DNA of 64,000 nt from Loripinus fragilis (GCA_964019695.1 OZ026515.1:43205994-43269993); one strand, 5' to 3'. Positions 35,627 to 48,400 are shown, numbered from the stretch's first letter. Made by a program: numbers and translations. Notes: generated by a model not told the origin, from the sequence alone.

Positions 35627-36205
35627 CATGGGAAGTGGGAAAATTTCTGTATTTCAGTGAGTGGCTAGAGCGTGTCCGTGTAGATGAAAGTGTTAGCTTC
35701 TTGTCTAATCGTATGTCGATGATGAGGTCTTGTACAATCTTGGAAAACATGTTCAGCTAGTTCCTTCTTGACTGCAGGGTGGTAGCTGTTGGCGACATAC
35801 CTGACTGCTCTGCGCTAGACCATGATATACCCCTTTATATAAGGATTTACAGTAGAAAAGAAGTGGTCAGACAATAGAGCAATATGCACAGTTCTTGGTT
35901 GCTTTACTGCTGATTTGTAGATTGCGTCTTCAGAATCATACATAATTGAGCCGCGACATGTGATTTCGAACAATGTGGCATTTTGACAAGTGTAGACTCA
36001 GACGAACCTGTGTAGCCTCCATTTAAGCTTAGAAACACCAAATGATGTTTTACCAGTGGCCTAAGATTCATAGAATATTCAAGCGACTAGCAGAGGCTCT
36101 GATCAGACTGCGCGTATGCGCTGGCTCCAGAACAAGGCAGAATAAAGTTCGACGCCAAGGTACTTGGTGTAGTCCTCTATTGTTTATGTGTGGCCATTCA
36201 CTGTG
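35627..36205 (-). pseudogene. LINE remains, downstream part
   Basis: On the - strand: CTVNGHT and KYLGVELYS at 36140-36225, then AVRYVANSYHP near 35820, then TRTRSSHSLKYRNF near 35650. These are the order and motifs of the region behind the reverse transcriptase of a LINE. It is interrupted by a MITE-1 fragment, with frameshifts throughout. It continues the fragment at 39691-40420 across the foldback insertion. Confidence 0.55.
35948..36130 (+). mobile_element. MITE-1 fragment
   Basis: Starts GAGCCGCGACATGTGATTTC, the MITE-1 terminus, but lacks the opposite end. Confidence 0.65.
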
Positions 36206-37079
36206 CAGTCTTATGGTGGCTTGTTTGTGCCATTTCGTTATTTCGTTCTTTCGTCTTTTCGCCTGGCGTTATGGCGCGGCGCCAAGACGAAATAACGCCA
36301 AGCGAAAAGACGAAATAACGAAAAAACGCCAAGCGAAATAACGAAAAGACGAAATAACGCCAGGCGAAAAAACGAAATGCGCCACGCGAAATGACGAAAA
36401 ACGAGCGCGAAAAGACGAAAAAACGCCATGCGAAATAACGCCATTTTAAACTCTCATTTTTCGTCTTTTCGCATGGCGTCTTTTCGTTATTTCGTCTTTT
36501 CGCCTGGCGTTATTTCGGCCTTTCGTTATTTCGCGTGGCGTTTTTTCGTTATTTCGTCTTTTCGCCTGGCGTTATTTCGTCTTTTCGCCCCGCCAGAACG
36601 CCAAGCGAAAAGACGAAAAGACGAAAAAACGCCATGCGAAAAGACGAAATAACGAAAAGACGCCACGCGAAAAGACGAAATAACGCCAGGCGAAATAACG
36701 AAATAACGCCATGCGAAATAACGAAAAGACGCCAGGCGAAAAGACGCCAAAACGAAATTTAACGCGATTGCCAAAAATGCATCGTTGGTTTCTCGTTTGC
36801 TGCATTATTGGTAATGTAAATGTAAAGGTAAAATGTGTGGACCTAGATCGGGCTGCTCTCGTATGGGCAGTATGGGCTACGAGAGAAGTCTGATCTGTTT
36901 CTATACACAACTGAACCAAGAGGTATCTAGCATTTCAGTAGAGGACAAACAGGCGACATCTTTTGTGATTGGCGCTTTAAAGATGAAACGAAACTATTAG
37001 TCTCTATCTTATTGACAGGAGGCAATTAAAGGATTATTAAAAACCCTTTGCGTGTTTGACATTTGAAAATTATTTTCAA

Positions 37080-37385
37080 CATGCGCGGATCCAGAAAGTT
37101 TTTTCAAAGGGGGTTTTTTCTTCTTCTCTTTTTCCTTTTTTTAGTAAATGGGATGGAGAGAGGATCAAAATGTCACTATTAGTGGGCCATCATCGGCCCA
37201 CCAGCAAAACGCCATTGAAATGGCGGTTCGCTGGCGTGCCGATATTGGCCCACCATTGAATGCTGGCTTGGTAGCTTAGTGATTTTAGGGGATCCAGATC
37301 AATATTGCTAGGAAATTCTATATTTTTGTGATGTTTCAGGGGGTGGGGTCCGGACCCCTTGTCCCCCCTCTGGATCCCCCCATTT
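37080..37385. mobile_element. Short inverted-repeat element R7, copy b
   Basis: Ends GCGCGGATCCAGAAAG and CCCCTCTGGATCCCCCC; the interior matches 12145-12428. Lies in the FB1 loop. Confidence 0.6.
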
Positions 37386-37701
37386 GCAAGCATTACTTTT
37401 TATCGATTTTTTCTGGGGGGGGGGGGGGATAGTGCCAGAATGTCAAACAGCTTGGGTCCGTACAGTTTGCAGAGATCATCAGTTGATGACAAAATTTACC
37501 GCTAGCAGGCAAAGAGTTAATTTATGTGTTTATGTCCATACTTCTACTATGAAGGGCGTTCTTTACAAGCAATGGAGACTCTGATGAAATGCCGAATGAT
37601 GCGGCATTTCATCTGGGTCTTGACGGCAACTCGTGGAGCTTCCTACAATATTACTTAGACTAACCGGGGTGCTCCCGACATTTTAGTCAAATGAGACTAT
37701 T

Positions 37702-38015
37702 ATGCACCAGTCATTTGTATCCCCACTTGGGGCCTGGGAATATCGGGACCTGTAGCTTATGAATTTTCAAAGCCCACCAAGTTGCACCTCTTTCGGTTTA
37801 TATTGGCCTATAGATGTTTAGGTGCGCTGTTAAAAGGACCTTTCAGACAAGTTCTTTCAGTAGTGGCCTACATGTATTTAAGCGGGATATTAAAACCACG
37901 GCACATCCACGGTACTGCGGGGACATATCGTAGGTCAAATCCCGGTACTTAAGCCTCGCTATGTACCCGGTATCCCCGGCCCAAAGGAGGCGGGACATAC
38001 AAATGACTGGTGCAT
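37702..38015. mobile_element. ~315-bp MITE
   Basis: ATGCACCAGTCATTTGTATC at the left is reverse-complemented (CATACAAATGACTGGTGCAT) at the right. In the FB1 loop. One copy seen. Confidence 0.65.
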
Positions 38016-38462
38016 TAAAATGGAGTTTACCGCCCGTGTGTCGGAATGTCTGTCTATCAGAACGTCCACCAGTGTGTGCTTTGTGAGCTCAACTCCTCGT
38101 ACAGTTTATTCCATTTAAAAAAAAACTTTGCATATGTTTCGTGCATGAGCTGATTTGCATGTGATTTGGACATTCATCATTTTTCCCCTCGAACTGCAGA
38201 CAGACAGGCACGCACGCACGCACATAATCACACAGCTAAATCGACAGGGAGATAAACATATTCACAAACAATTAGTCGTGTGAGTACATGCAAACGATCC
38301 CGAGTTACGCACTCTCCACTGAGCCATGCTCCTCAATATAGATTTGTCTTTGTTTGCTAAAATAAACAGTAGCTTTTGGAGTGGACCCAGATCAGACTGT
38401 TAATGTACAATGTAGGAGCATTATGGTTTTGGTCCACACTGTTTGTCCCAATACTTACGTAA

Positions 38463-38703
38463 GTCAACTGGGCCTTGACGCGAGAAAACCTGTCTTCGGT
38501 GGTTTGCGAACAACAAAGGCGCATATCAGCATGCGCATGCTCCGCGCAGACTGATCAGCACCTATTTCATTCGCGTTCTCTAAACTTGCTACGCGTAATT
38601 TTGATCTTCTAGGCAGTCTTTGTAGATGAGGAGACTCGGGTTTGAGTCTCGCTTTGTCGGAAACTCCGAAGACAGGTTTTGTCGCGTCGAGGCCCAACTA
38701 ATG
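38463..38703. mobile_element. ~240-bp MITE
   Basis: Left end AACTGGGCCTTGACGCGAGA and AACCTGTCTTCGG pair with CCGAAGACAGGTTTTG and GAGGCCCAACT on the right. An internal GGGTTTGAGTCTCG resembles a tRNA B box. In the FB1 loop. Confidence 0.65.
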
Positions 38704-39690
38704 TTAGCAAAAATCATAGCATGTCCAGCTGTCAAATGTAGCCAGTTATACAGCTTTGGACCTTCTTTCATCTTCTTCAATACTTTATGTTTGTGAGAAG
38801 ATATGCCTCTGAGAGAGCTGTGCGTACACGTAGATCTGTCTGTGCCTTTTTGTTATTTATAAAACTATCATGTGATTGCTCGGATTGACTTTGCGATATT
38901 CATAAAACTATCATGTGATCATTTTCATGTTCCCCTCTTTTCGGAATAATGACTTAGTATCATATTCTGCACATGAATTTGTATTAAGGATGAACCTCAT
39001 AATTTGCATAGATATTATGGCGTCCAATCAGTCCAGTACCAAAAAATGGGATGGTATCGTGTTTTGCCCTCTAAATTTCGTCTTTTCGCCTGGCGTCTTT
39101 TCGTTATTTCGTCTTTTCGTTATTTCGTCTTTTCGCCTGGCGTCTTTTCGTTATTTCGTCTTTTCGCCTGGCATCTTTTCGTTATTTCGTCTTTTCGCCT
39201 GGCGTTTTTTCGTTATTTCGTCTTTTCGCGTGGCGTCTTTTCGTTATTTCGTCTTTTCGCGTGGCGTTTTTTCGTCTTTTCGCTTGGCGTTCTGGCGGGG
39301 CGAAAAGACGAAATAACGCCAGGCGAAAAGACGAAATAACGAAAAAACGCCACGCGAAATAACGAAAAGACGAAATAACGCCAGGCGAAAAGACGAAATA
39401 ACGAAAAGACGCCATGCGAAAAGACGAAAAATAAGAGTTTAAAATGGCGTTATTTCGCATTGCGTTTTTTCGTCTTTTCGCGCTCATTTTTCGTCATTTC
39501 GCGTGGCGCAATACGTTATTTTGTCTTTTCGCCTGGCGTTATTTCGTCTTTTGGTTATTCCGCTTGGCGTTTTTTCGTTATTTCGTCTTTTCGCTTGGCG
39601 TTATTTCGTCTTGGCGCCGCGCCATAACGCCAGGCGAAAAGACGAAAGAACGAAATAACGAAATGGCACAAACAAGCCACCATACAGTCT

Positions 39691-40420
39691 GCTGTGATCG
39701 AAAAAAATCTAGAATGATGAGGCCATGCTAGTGCTTCTTGTCAATACCTGTCAGGAGTTCTTGAGCTGGTGTAAGAATATAAGAATCTATCATGAGTGTG
39801 ACGGTAGGATAGAAAAATCCGTCCCGAGGATCGCCGTTTGGCATCACGAGGTTTGCCGAATGATGACAAACGGTGATCCTGAGGGACGGATTTTTCTATC
39901 CTGCCCTCACACGAATAATGGATTCTTTTTCTTGCTCACCACTGTTTTTATTTATTTTCTTTTAAGAGTAAGCTTCAAGAAGTCCCTGAATACGCTAAGA
40001 TACAATTTCACATGATGACGTTACTTGACGTCCATGGGTAATCCCAGGGTACAATCTCCTTATCCGGTATGCAAGATATTGGTTTCTCAGCTCGTTCAGA
40101 ACCCATGCGAACAGTATGTAAGAATTCCAGAGCCTTCCAGGTGTTTCACGCCATTACTGTATTTTACAGCATAGCCGATATATAGTTATTTGCCTTTAAT
40201 TTCTCCATTTTCTTTAAAATGGCTATAACGTTTGTTGTCCTCCGGTCCTTGGGTACGATTCCAGGAGAAAGATTGCAGTTAGGTAAGGTGATAACTCCCC
40301 AGCAAGTTACTTCAGTATTCTTGCAGGTAGAGGGTCGGATTTTCCTGGATTAAGCTTTTGTGGCAATTTTGCGATGCCTTCCTCCGTGACATGTATGTCT
40401 TTGATTGGTTAATAAGGGTT
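39691..40420 (-). pseudogene. LINE remains, reverse-transcriptase entry part
   Basis: On the - strand at 40400-40180: LNPGKSDPLPARILK, then AGELSPYLTAIF, and after a frameshift VPKDRRTTNVIAILKK. This matches the 'LNP.KA.GPD.IP.RILKE...LAP.LT.IF..SL..G.VPKDWR.ANV.PIFKKG' block upstream of the RT palm. Heavily decayed. A hairpin is inserted at 39796. Confidence 0.6.
39796..39912. repeat. ~117-bp hairpin / mini-MITE
   Basis: GATAGAAAAATCCGTCCC pairs with GGGACGGATTTTTCTATC. The outer ends are GTGTGACGG and CCCTCACAC. Confidence 0.75.
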
Positions 40421-40634
40421 GTCATATGGAACCGGTATGATGGTCTTGTCCCCCTCTCTTGTCCATGCCGACTTATACTGTCTGTTCAGTATATCAGTTT
40501 GGGTCGGCATGTCGTCTCCCATTGTCTTTTAGGATTGCTACAACATTCTAAACAACCAGAACCTTTTCTGCTTTGGTTGATGCTGTTGATATGGATCTCT
40601 TAACAATACTAGGATAAACTCAGGTAACATCAGA

Positions 40635-40775
40635 CACCGGGTAAATTCGGACAGTGACCTTGTTTGTTTTATATTATAATTATTGGAAAAAAAATAATTA
40701 ACTCCGCAAACAGTAAAAATCCTGATTTCCATTGTTTGCAAATGTGTGTCCGAATTTACCTTATGTCCGAAGTTT
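40635..40775. repeat. Small inverted-repeat element
   Basis: GGGTAAATTCGGACA and TGTCCGAATTTACC bracket ~140 bp of AT-rich sequence. Confidence 0.5.
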
Positions 40776-40836
40776 CATGACTTTACCCTACTGTCTACAA
40801 ACTGTCAATACGACTGTCTCTCAGCTTCTTGCAGAT

Positions 40837-41072
40837 GAGCCGCGACATGAGATTTCCAACAATGTGGTATGTGCGACCAGCAAAGCCTCAGATTAGCCTG
40901 CGCATATGCGCAGTCTGATCAGAGCCTTTGCTAGTCGCTTGAATATTCTATGGTTGTTAAGCTACAGACTGAATTTCATTTGGATTTTTTCGCTTAAAAG
41001 AAGGCTGCACAGGCTCATCTGAGTGTACACGTGTCAAAATGCCACATTGTTGGAAATCACATGTCGCGGCTC
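40837..41072. mobile_element. MITE-1, complete copy
   Basis: Terminal inverted repeats GAGCCGCGACATG..ATTTCCAACAATGTGG with an internal palindrome GCGCATATGCGC. ~236 bp. Five other copies in the window (35948, 47245, 49807, 50957, 51857). Confidence 0.8.
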
Positions 41073-41094
41073 AGATGTATCTTAGTGTCTTGTA

Positions 41095-41640
41095 CTGGGT
41101 ACAGGGCTTTTGGTAAAGAGCCTTATGAGGAACAGTTTTGTGAAATTATTTTGAATTTTAGGGAGCAGTTTAAACGTGTTTTTTCTATTTTAGCTCTGTC
41201 AGTAATTGTGATCTACAGAACATTTGTGGCAGATGGCCAAATGGGGAACAGTTATGTGAAATTGTTTTTGAATTTTGGTCAGCAGTTCAGGAGGATATAT
41301 CATGTAAAGATCTTTTTCTTTTTTAAGCTCTGGTGGTCATTTTGTTCAGCGGAATGGAACCGTTTTGTGCAATTTTGGTAAAGGGTCCTATGAGGAAGAT
41401 TCCTGTGAAATTATATTAAATTTAGCACAGGTGGTTCAGGAGGAAATGTTGATTAAAGTGTTTCTTTGTTATTGTTTTTTTTTTCTTTTTTGAGCTCTAG
41501 TGGCCATTTTGTTCAGCGGAGTGGAACCGTTTGGGCAATTCTGGCAGAGGACATCATGGGTAACATACCTATGAAATTATTTTAAACTTGGACCAGTGGT
41601 TCAGAAGGAGATTGAGGTCATCTAAATAAAAAAGGTTTAC
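41095..41640 (+). repeat. Tandem ~165-180-bp units
   Basis: Three to four diverged units share AGCTCTGGTGGYCATTTTGT, CAGCGGARTGGAACCGTTT and TGTGAAATTATTTT-type blocks. From 41641 to 42107 nothing is recognised. Confidence 0.6.
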
Positions 41641-42107
41641 ACACAGCGCTCGGTGGACCCCAGACGAAGACTGATTACTATATCTCACCTTGAGCATTTG
41701 GCACAGGTGAGCTAAAAAATCGATAATTCGATACTCCAATTGTTCGAAACACTCGCTTATACTTATTATTTTGATTTTGAATTCAGAGATTATAGCGTAT
41801 TTCTGATGATCTATTTTGGTATTTTCTAACCAAACATCTAGGTGAGACGTTTCTTCAAACACACATACTATATGGTTTGATAGGAGATACAGCAAACAAT
41901 CATATTTTGGTTTATATTTTAATTTTTGACTAATTCCTTTTGATTCTAAGTACTGATAGTTCGAAGTAAAAATGACTTCGAATTAACCAGACTCAAAGCA
42001 GGTTTTAAATTTAGAGCTTTTCGAAAATACGAACCTTAAGAAGTTAAGCGAAACGGGAGGGCTGACACAAACCCAAAATAGTCTGAAAAAACGAGTCCTT
42101 CTTTAAT

Positions 42108-42312
42108 ACAGTAAAATCTGTGTAAAACGACCACTCTAAAAAAGACCGAAAATTGGTTTTCAAGACCAATTATCGCTTAATGCAGGTCAAAATTATTACA
42201 GTATGCTCCCCTTGGAGCATTCTGCTATACTTTCGACCTTCATTTAGCTACCAATTGTCATTAAGACCTTTGTTTTATCTATTTTAGTGGCTGTTTTACA
42301 CAGGTTTTACTG
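42108..42312. mobile_element. MITE-5, copy a
   Basis: Ends ACAGTAAAATCTGTGTAAAA and TTTTACACAGGTTTTACTG; the central palindrome is GCTCCCCTTGGAGC. ~205 bp. Copy b is at 44870-45076. Confidence 0.82.
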
Positions 42313-44049
42313 AAGAGAGAACCTACAAAATTTGATAACATCAGACTCGGTTTCATTGAGTCTTTTCATTCATGAGAGTTACTCATACGGGAAAGTTCAA
42401 CAACTTCCATGCCCCTAGCCCCGGAGTTTGCTTTCTGCCAGGACCCAATAATTTCCGAAGGACCGGGATATGAAGAAAAAAATCGGCATAACCATATTAT
42501 TGTTACACCAGCTTAACGTATTGGAATATCACTATTTGCAGGCTAAGGGAGGCAAATATTGCAAGTCTTTTAACAGTTGATATTCATGGATTATAGCCGT
42601 TCAGTTTCACTTGAAGTGATGTTGACCATTTTTGCAACAAGTTTGGACTATTTGACACTCTGGTGGTACTTAAGCACGGGATCCAACATGCAGAGAGCTA
42701 ATGTGTGATGTTCAGTTCAAAACATCGCTTGGGTCAAGCGACAGAAGGACCAGGTCCTAGACTCACGTGAGTAAATGGAGGAACTCTGCGACCATTTCGC
42801 TACGGTTTTGTTGCATCTTTCTCGCGAATGTCGTTTGCAAATTAGTCGCCAACAGTCGCAGCTTCGTTAGATAGGGGCTTATTAAGGGCTAAGAGTGTAG
42901 CTGAATTTTCTCCTGGCTCTGTTGAATCGTATTTGCTCCCCACATTCGCAAATAACCTGTCAATTAAAAGAAATTACACTCTAACGTGTTGATATCACGT
43001 TTGTTAAATGACTGCTTAACCAATATAAGTCTAGCTTCCTTTTTATGGGACATGGGCAAACAGTGCGGAACCAGATCACTGATCAGGGTCTCCACTGTTT
43101 GCCTACAGAATGTACTTTCAAAGTTTGAATGGAATTAAAACATAACCCCCCCCCCCCCAACAATCCTTAAATTCGAAATAGATTCGCCCAATTGCTAATG
43201 GTGAGAAGATCCATAATGGGTTAAATACACTGTCGATGATAGTTTTATTTTTTTTCTGTTGCAACCACAGGAAACGAGCAATATACGAGACCTGTGCAAA
43301 ATTACATTTTGTTCACACTTAAGTCGTGATGTAAAGATGTCAGATGTTAACTGTATACTAGTTAACCAATATATTTTTGGTATTTCACTTGTATATGCAC
43401 TACGGTTAAGAGAAAACAAATATGCCAGAAAAAATCTATAAGTAGCCATGCGAGTGATTTAAGACAAAGGTAAGTGATTTAGCTAAATGTCATATTTTCG
43501 TATCAGACAACTAAACCACTTAGGGAAAAGGGATCTGACCATTTGTTATTTAAAATCGAAGATTTCCCAGACATACAATATATCAAAGTGCAAAAGAGAT
43601 TTTTGTTTGTTTGTTGTGGTTGTTTTTTTGTTTTGTTTATTTTTGCGTGTGGGGGTGGTTGTCTTCCTTTTCTTTTTTTTCTTCTTTTTTATGATATAAT
43701 CTACTTAACAGCCCCAATATCCAAAATGCCCTTTTTTCACAGCCGGGCTCAAATGAAAGCATGGGAGCTATTTTATTTTATTATAGGGAGAGGATATTGT
43801 CTGTAAACACACATTAGTCTGTGAGTAGACTATTTTTATAAGCCACTTTTTTTCTGCCTGTTTTCCGCTATTAGATAAGTTTGATTTCCAAAACATAAGT
43901 CATTTATTAAATGAGTGGGATTATTCTAAAATGTGCTTTCCTTGTAGTAATTAAGTTAGTAATGCGTTTATTCAGTAAACATTGTCCATTTGACATCATA
44001 AAACAGTTATAGGGGTGTGGTAGGCAACAGACGTGAGTGTCTTAATATA
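42313..44049. other. Intergenic; short hairpin and poly-C
   Basis: A CAAACAGTGCGGAACCAGAT / CACTGTTTG-type short element is at 43040-43100 and a poly-C tract at 43147-43158. No gene is supported. The T-rich open frames around 43540-43800 look like low-complexity sequence. Confidence 0.4.
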
Positions 44050-44274
44050 CTGTCCTGCCAGCCCAGAGTGACAGTGACGATATATTTTGTTAACAAACTT
44101 ATAAGGGATTTAGAATCGATAGATCACTTGTTTATTAATCCTATCCGCAGGATAGGATTAATTCACAAGTGATCTTTCGATTCGCGTTAGGTCAAGTGAA
44201 GTGTACAAGTTAATATTTTACTAACAATTGTAAACAAAATATTTCGTCACCGTCACTTTTGGTTGGCACGACAC
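44050..44274. mobile_element. MITE-2, copy b
   Basis: Same architecture as 12897-13122, with CTATCCGCAGGATAG at the centre and AGAGTGACAGTGACG near the end. Confidence 0.75.
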
Positions 44275-44869
44275 TAACTATGCAGATATATTTGTAGTGA
44301 TCAAATTTACTCAAATACAAATACGACATCACTCTTTCCGTAGCTTCAGTTCCAAGACGACAAAACTATTTGACTGCTACAAAAGTCATGTGTTGATAAT
44401 CGTGGCAACCATTGTATCAGGCACAAAAGTACGTCATATAGAATTCCAGAATGATTTTTAAAGTTATTTTTAAGATAAATCTGCACACGACACAAAAATA
44501 TGCAAAATTGTTCAGCCTTTGATTGTATGCCTCCGGTATGGAAGACTGCTGCATATTGTTTTTGTACGTGTGTATACATGTCCGTATAACATTATACAAC
44601 ATCATACTTTATAAATGTTTGTAGTATATAAAACACTTTAAAATTGGTTATAACTATTGAACTACTAAACCTAGAGACAAGATATTTCAAATGTAAATAC
44701 CTTGTGGAAGGCCGTTATAAATATACTAAAATATTTGACATTGACCTTGACGTATGACCTACTTTTGAAAATGAACATATAACTTTAAACATTGATCTTA
44801 CCTTTTGAACGGCTGAACCAAGAACCTTGATATTTCATAGCTGTATACACTGTGGGAAGGCCTACATGT
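44275..44869. other. Intergenic, nothing recognised
   Basis: No gene or element supported. Confidence 0.4.
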
Positions 44870-45076
44870 ACAGTAAAGCCTGTGTAAATGGCCGCTCAAA
44901 ATTAGACAAAACAAAGATTTTAATGACAAATGGTAGCTTAATGAAGGTAGGTCAAAAGTATGGTAGAATGCTCCCCTTGGAGCATTCTGCAATACTGTTG
45001 GCCTGCATTAAGCGACAATTGGTCTTGAAATCAAAGTTCTGTTTTTTAGAGTGGCCGTTTTACACAGGTTTTACTG
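44870..45076. mobile_element. MITE-5, copy b
   Basis: Ends ACAGTAAAGCCTGTGTAAAT and CGTTTTACACAGGTTTTACTG-like; it shares the GCTCCCCTTGGAGC centre with copy a. It lies ~230 bp upstream of the host-gene start codon. Confidence 0.8.
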
Positions 45077-45303
45077 TATATGTTTGCAAACAAACAAAAA
45101 TCTATGACCTTAACTTTTGACCTAATTTTGAAAATAAGTGAATAATATTTCAATTTATTAGCTACACTGTGAAGTGCATATGTGCAGGGGGGATTTTGTT
45201 TCATAGTTTTTCTTGTTACTTTATATCATAGCTCTAGGTTGAATGGCGTTTCTATCTGGGTACACCATTTTATCACGTGACAGGTGGTACGAGGAATAAA
45301 GAG

Positions 45304-45376
45304 ATGACAATCTTGCTACGTCTGATCCTGTTCTTTCTGGCGGCGATACTGCGAGTCACGTTTCAGGAAAAAATTG
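45304..45376 (+). CDS. Exon 1: start codon and signal peptide
   Basis: The ATG at 45304 is followed by a typical signal peptide of about 18-20 residues (MTILLR, then a leucine/phenylalanine-rich core). The exon ends in phase 1 at G|GTAAAT. A GTG lies 27 bases upstream in frame, but ATG is the normal start and sits directly before the hydrophobic segment. A CACGTG E-box-like hexamer is at 45274-45279; whether it is functional is unknown. The 5' UTR and transcription start cannot be placed. Confidence 0.7.
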
Positions 45377-45392
45377 GTAAATGTACTAGTCT

Positions 45393-45437
<45 letters not shown>

Positions 45438-48400
45438 AATAATAATAATGATGGGAAGGTTTAAACCGTGTATCGCGCGTTCTACGTCTAAATTGAGATT
45501 GTCTACATAAGAAATAAATATTCAAAATTGCCTTATGGTCGCTTTTTTTGTACAATTTTACGAGCGTAGATACAAATATTCCCATTTGTAGGAGGGATGA
45601 GTCGAAGACGAGTTTCCCGCTACAAGAGGGAATATTTGTATATTCACGAGAATTTGTACAATAAAATACTTGTATCATGACCAATAAAACAACCACCTTT
45701 TAATTTATTCATCAGATAGTCAAGTCCATTATAAGCTCCATCCTTGACAGGGTCTTGTGGAAGTTATTGAGCAGCTTAGATCAAAGATAAGGCGGCAAAG
45801 TCATGATACAAAGGCTATTGTATCATGATTAAGTTGGCCAAAAAATAATTTCTATGCAAACTGATTGGTTATAAAGCACAGGAAGGGGCGTAGTAAACTA
45901 TAATATTTTTTAGATTGCGGTGGCCCTAGCTATGAGGTGCTGACACTGGACCTACAGAAATGTTCACCCGAGAACTGCAGGGGTAACTGCAAGACAGTAC
46001 AAGTGGACGGGTGGACATTCGAAGTGTGCTGTGTTGGTAAGTGGGCCTTAACCCTTAAAGTGACAAAAAAACTGCATCTAAAAATAACATCTGCTTAAGT
46101 TTTCTGTTGCATAAACATGTATTTGCTAATATTATTGACGAATATTATTACAGAGGCAAACAGTGTGGACCCAGATCAGACTGCACTGTTTGACCAAGTG
46201 ACATGTAAAACAATTCAGCAGTCGATAAATCAGACGACTCTCGTTGTTATTCGCGCTTTCAGGGTTTAAAGTTTAAAAGATTAAAAACAAGAGGCACTTG
46301 CAAGGAGCAGTATTCAAAAGGGTTTTACGCAACAGGTCGGTAAAGTTAGCATTAATTTTGCTGCAGCAAAAAACGGTAAAGTTGGCAGCAATTTTTCTGC
46401 AGCAAAAAACGGTCAAGTTAGCAGCAACAGTAAAAAACGGTAAAGTTGGCAGCAATTTTACTGCAGCAAAAAACGGTCAAGTTAGCAGCAATTTTGCCGC
46501 AGCAAAAAATGGTAAAGTTGGCAGCGATTTTATGGCAGAGAAAAACGGTCAAGTTAGCACAAAATTTCTGCTAGCACAAAAATTTCTGCTAGCACAAAAT
46601 TTGCTGCCAGCAAAAAATTTTCTGCTAGCACAAGAATTTCTGCTAGCACAAAATTTGCTGCCAGCAAACAAATTTCTGCTAGCACAAAAATTTCTGCTAG
46701 CACAAAAATTGCTGCCAGCGAAAAATTTTCTGCTAGCACAAAAATTTCTGCTGGCACAAAATTTCCTGCTGGCAAAAGATTTGCTGCTAGCAGAAAAAAA
46801 TCTGCTAGCACAAAAATTTCTGCTAGCAAAAAATTTGCTGCCAGCAAAAAAATTTCTGCTAGAACAAAATTTGCTGCTGGCAAAAAATTTCTGCTAGCAC
46901 AAAAATTTTTGCTAGCACAAAATTTGCTGCCAGCAAAAAATTTTCTGCTAGCACAAAAATTTCTGCTAGCACAAAATTTCCTGCTGGCACAAAAAATTTT
47001 GCTAGCAAAAAATTTGCTGCCATCAGAAAAAATCTGCTAGCACAAAAATTTCTGCTAGCAAAAAATTTGCTGCCAGCATAAAAATTTCTACTAGCACAAA
47101 ATTTTCTGCTAGCACAAAATTTGCTGCTGGCAAAAAAAATTCTGTTAGCACAAAAATTTCTGCTAGCACAAAATTTGCTGCTGGCACAAAAATTTCTGCT
47201 AGCACAAACTTTTCTGCTAGCACAAAATTTGCTGCAGGTACAAATGAGCAGTGACATGAGATTTCCAACAATGTCGTATGTGCGACCAGCAAAGGCTCAG
47301 ACGAGCCTGCGCATACGCGCACACTGATCAGAGCCTTTGCTTGTCGCTTAATTATTATATAAGTGTTAAGCTACTGATCGAACTTAATTTGGTGTTTCTA
47401 AGCTTAACAGGAAGCTGCACACATTCGTCTGAGTCTACACTTGTCAAGATGGCACATTGTTGGAAATCACATGTCACGGTTCAAATATTCCTAAATACCG
47501 GGCCGCGTAGGTAGTCGGTAACGTGTCTGGCTGACTGCAGATCCTGGTGTCCCGAGTTTGATCGCAGCCCGGTCTCATACTTTCATTGAGATTGATCGTG
47601 AAATAATTTCTACCGTCATATCACTCTCTTCCAAGAAGTAGCTGTCAGTTTTAAGCGAAAGTATGCGCACGAAGTACTGGTTTGATTTGATTCATTACAT
47701 CCCATCAACAATCATTCAGTTATATAGGGACGGGTCTTCCAGGGTTGAACCAGTACTAAGCTAGGATAAATGCGTCTTGCTTAAGGGCACAATAAAACGC
47801 CGCCGGTGAGGCTCGAACCCGCGGCCACTCGGTCTCGAGTCAAGCACTCTCTCTCCCATGACAAAGTACTGGTTAACCGCTTCTTCAAGCTCCCGAGGAA
47901 AGATGTGATTAGGTGAGCCGTCCGTCTCGCCATGGCCATAGTTGTTGACTTGGGGACGTAAAGCAGCAAAACAAACAAAAACACAAATATTCCTGCCAGC
48001 ACAAAAATTGCTGCCAGCACAAAATTTACTGCTGGCACAAAAAATCCTGCTAGCACAAAATTTGCTGCCAGCACAAAATTTGCTGCTGGCACAAAAATTC
48101 CTGCTAGCACAAAATTACTGCCAGCACAAAATTGCTGCTGGCACAAAAATTCCTGCTTGCACAAAATTTGCTGCTGGCACAAAATTTCCTGCTAGCACAA
48201 ACTTTGCTGCTGGCACAAAAATTTCTGCTAGCACAAAATTTGCTGCTGGCACAAAAATTTCTGCTAGGACAAAAAATTGCTGCCAGCACAAAATATGCTG
48301 CTGGCACAAAAATTCCTGCTAGCACAAAATTGGCTGCAGGCACTAAAATTTTTGCCGGCACAAAAGTTGCTGCAGGCACAAATCTTCATATCGGGCCGCG

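Larger units (their letters stand above)
36212..39684. mobile_element. Foldback-like element FB1 (3.47 kb)
   Basis: Termini TATGGTGGCTTGTTTGTGCC and its exact reverse complement, flanked by CAGTCT on both sides (36206-36211 and 39685-39690). Joining the flanks across the insertion restores a plausible LINE reading frame (ITADCTVNGHT), which supports a real insertion with a 6-bp duplication. Arms 36212-36762 and 39071-39684 consist of a ~31-bp minisatellite (CGCCTGGCGTCTTTTCG plus TTATTTCG and TCTTTT blocks), arranged forward-reverse-forward-reverse in both arms. The loop has no transposase. The long open frames in the arms are repeat artefacts. Confidence 0.8.

Noticed and set aside
36230..39660. 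Open frames rich in FRLFAWR / RRKDEITK
   Set aside because: They are translations of the CGTTATTTCGTCTTTTCGCC minisatellite in FB1 arms, open in opposite directions over the same bases.
46298..46897. 199-residue open frame made of FLLAQK / NLLPAK repeats (and similar frames on both strands at 46.5-48.4 and 50.1-53.0 kb)
   Set aside because: Product of an 18-bp minisatellite whose length is divisible by three, so several frames stay open by arithmetic. Open on both strands, no start context, no conservation.
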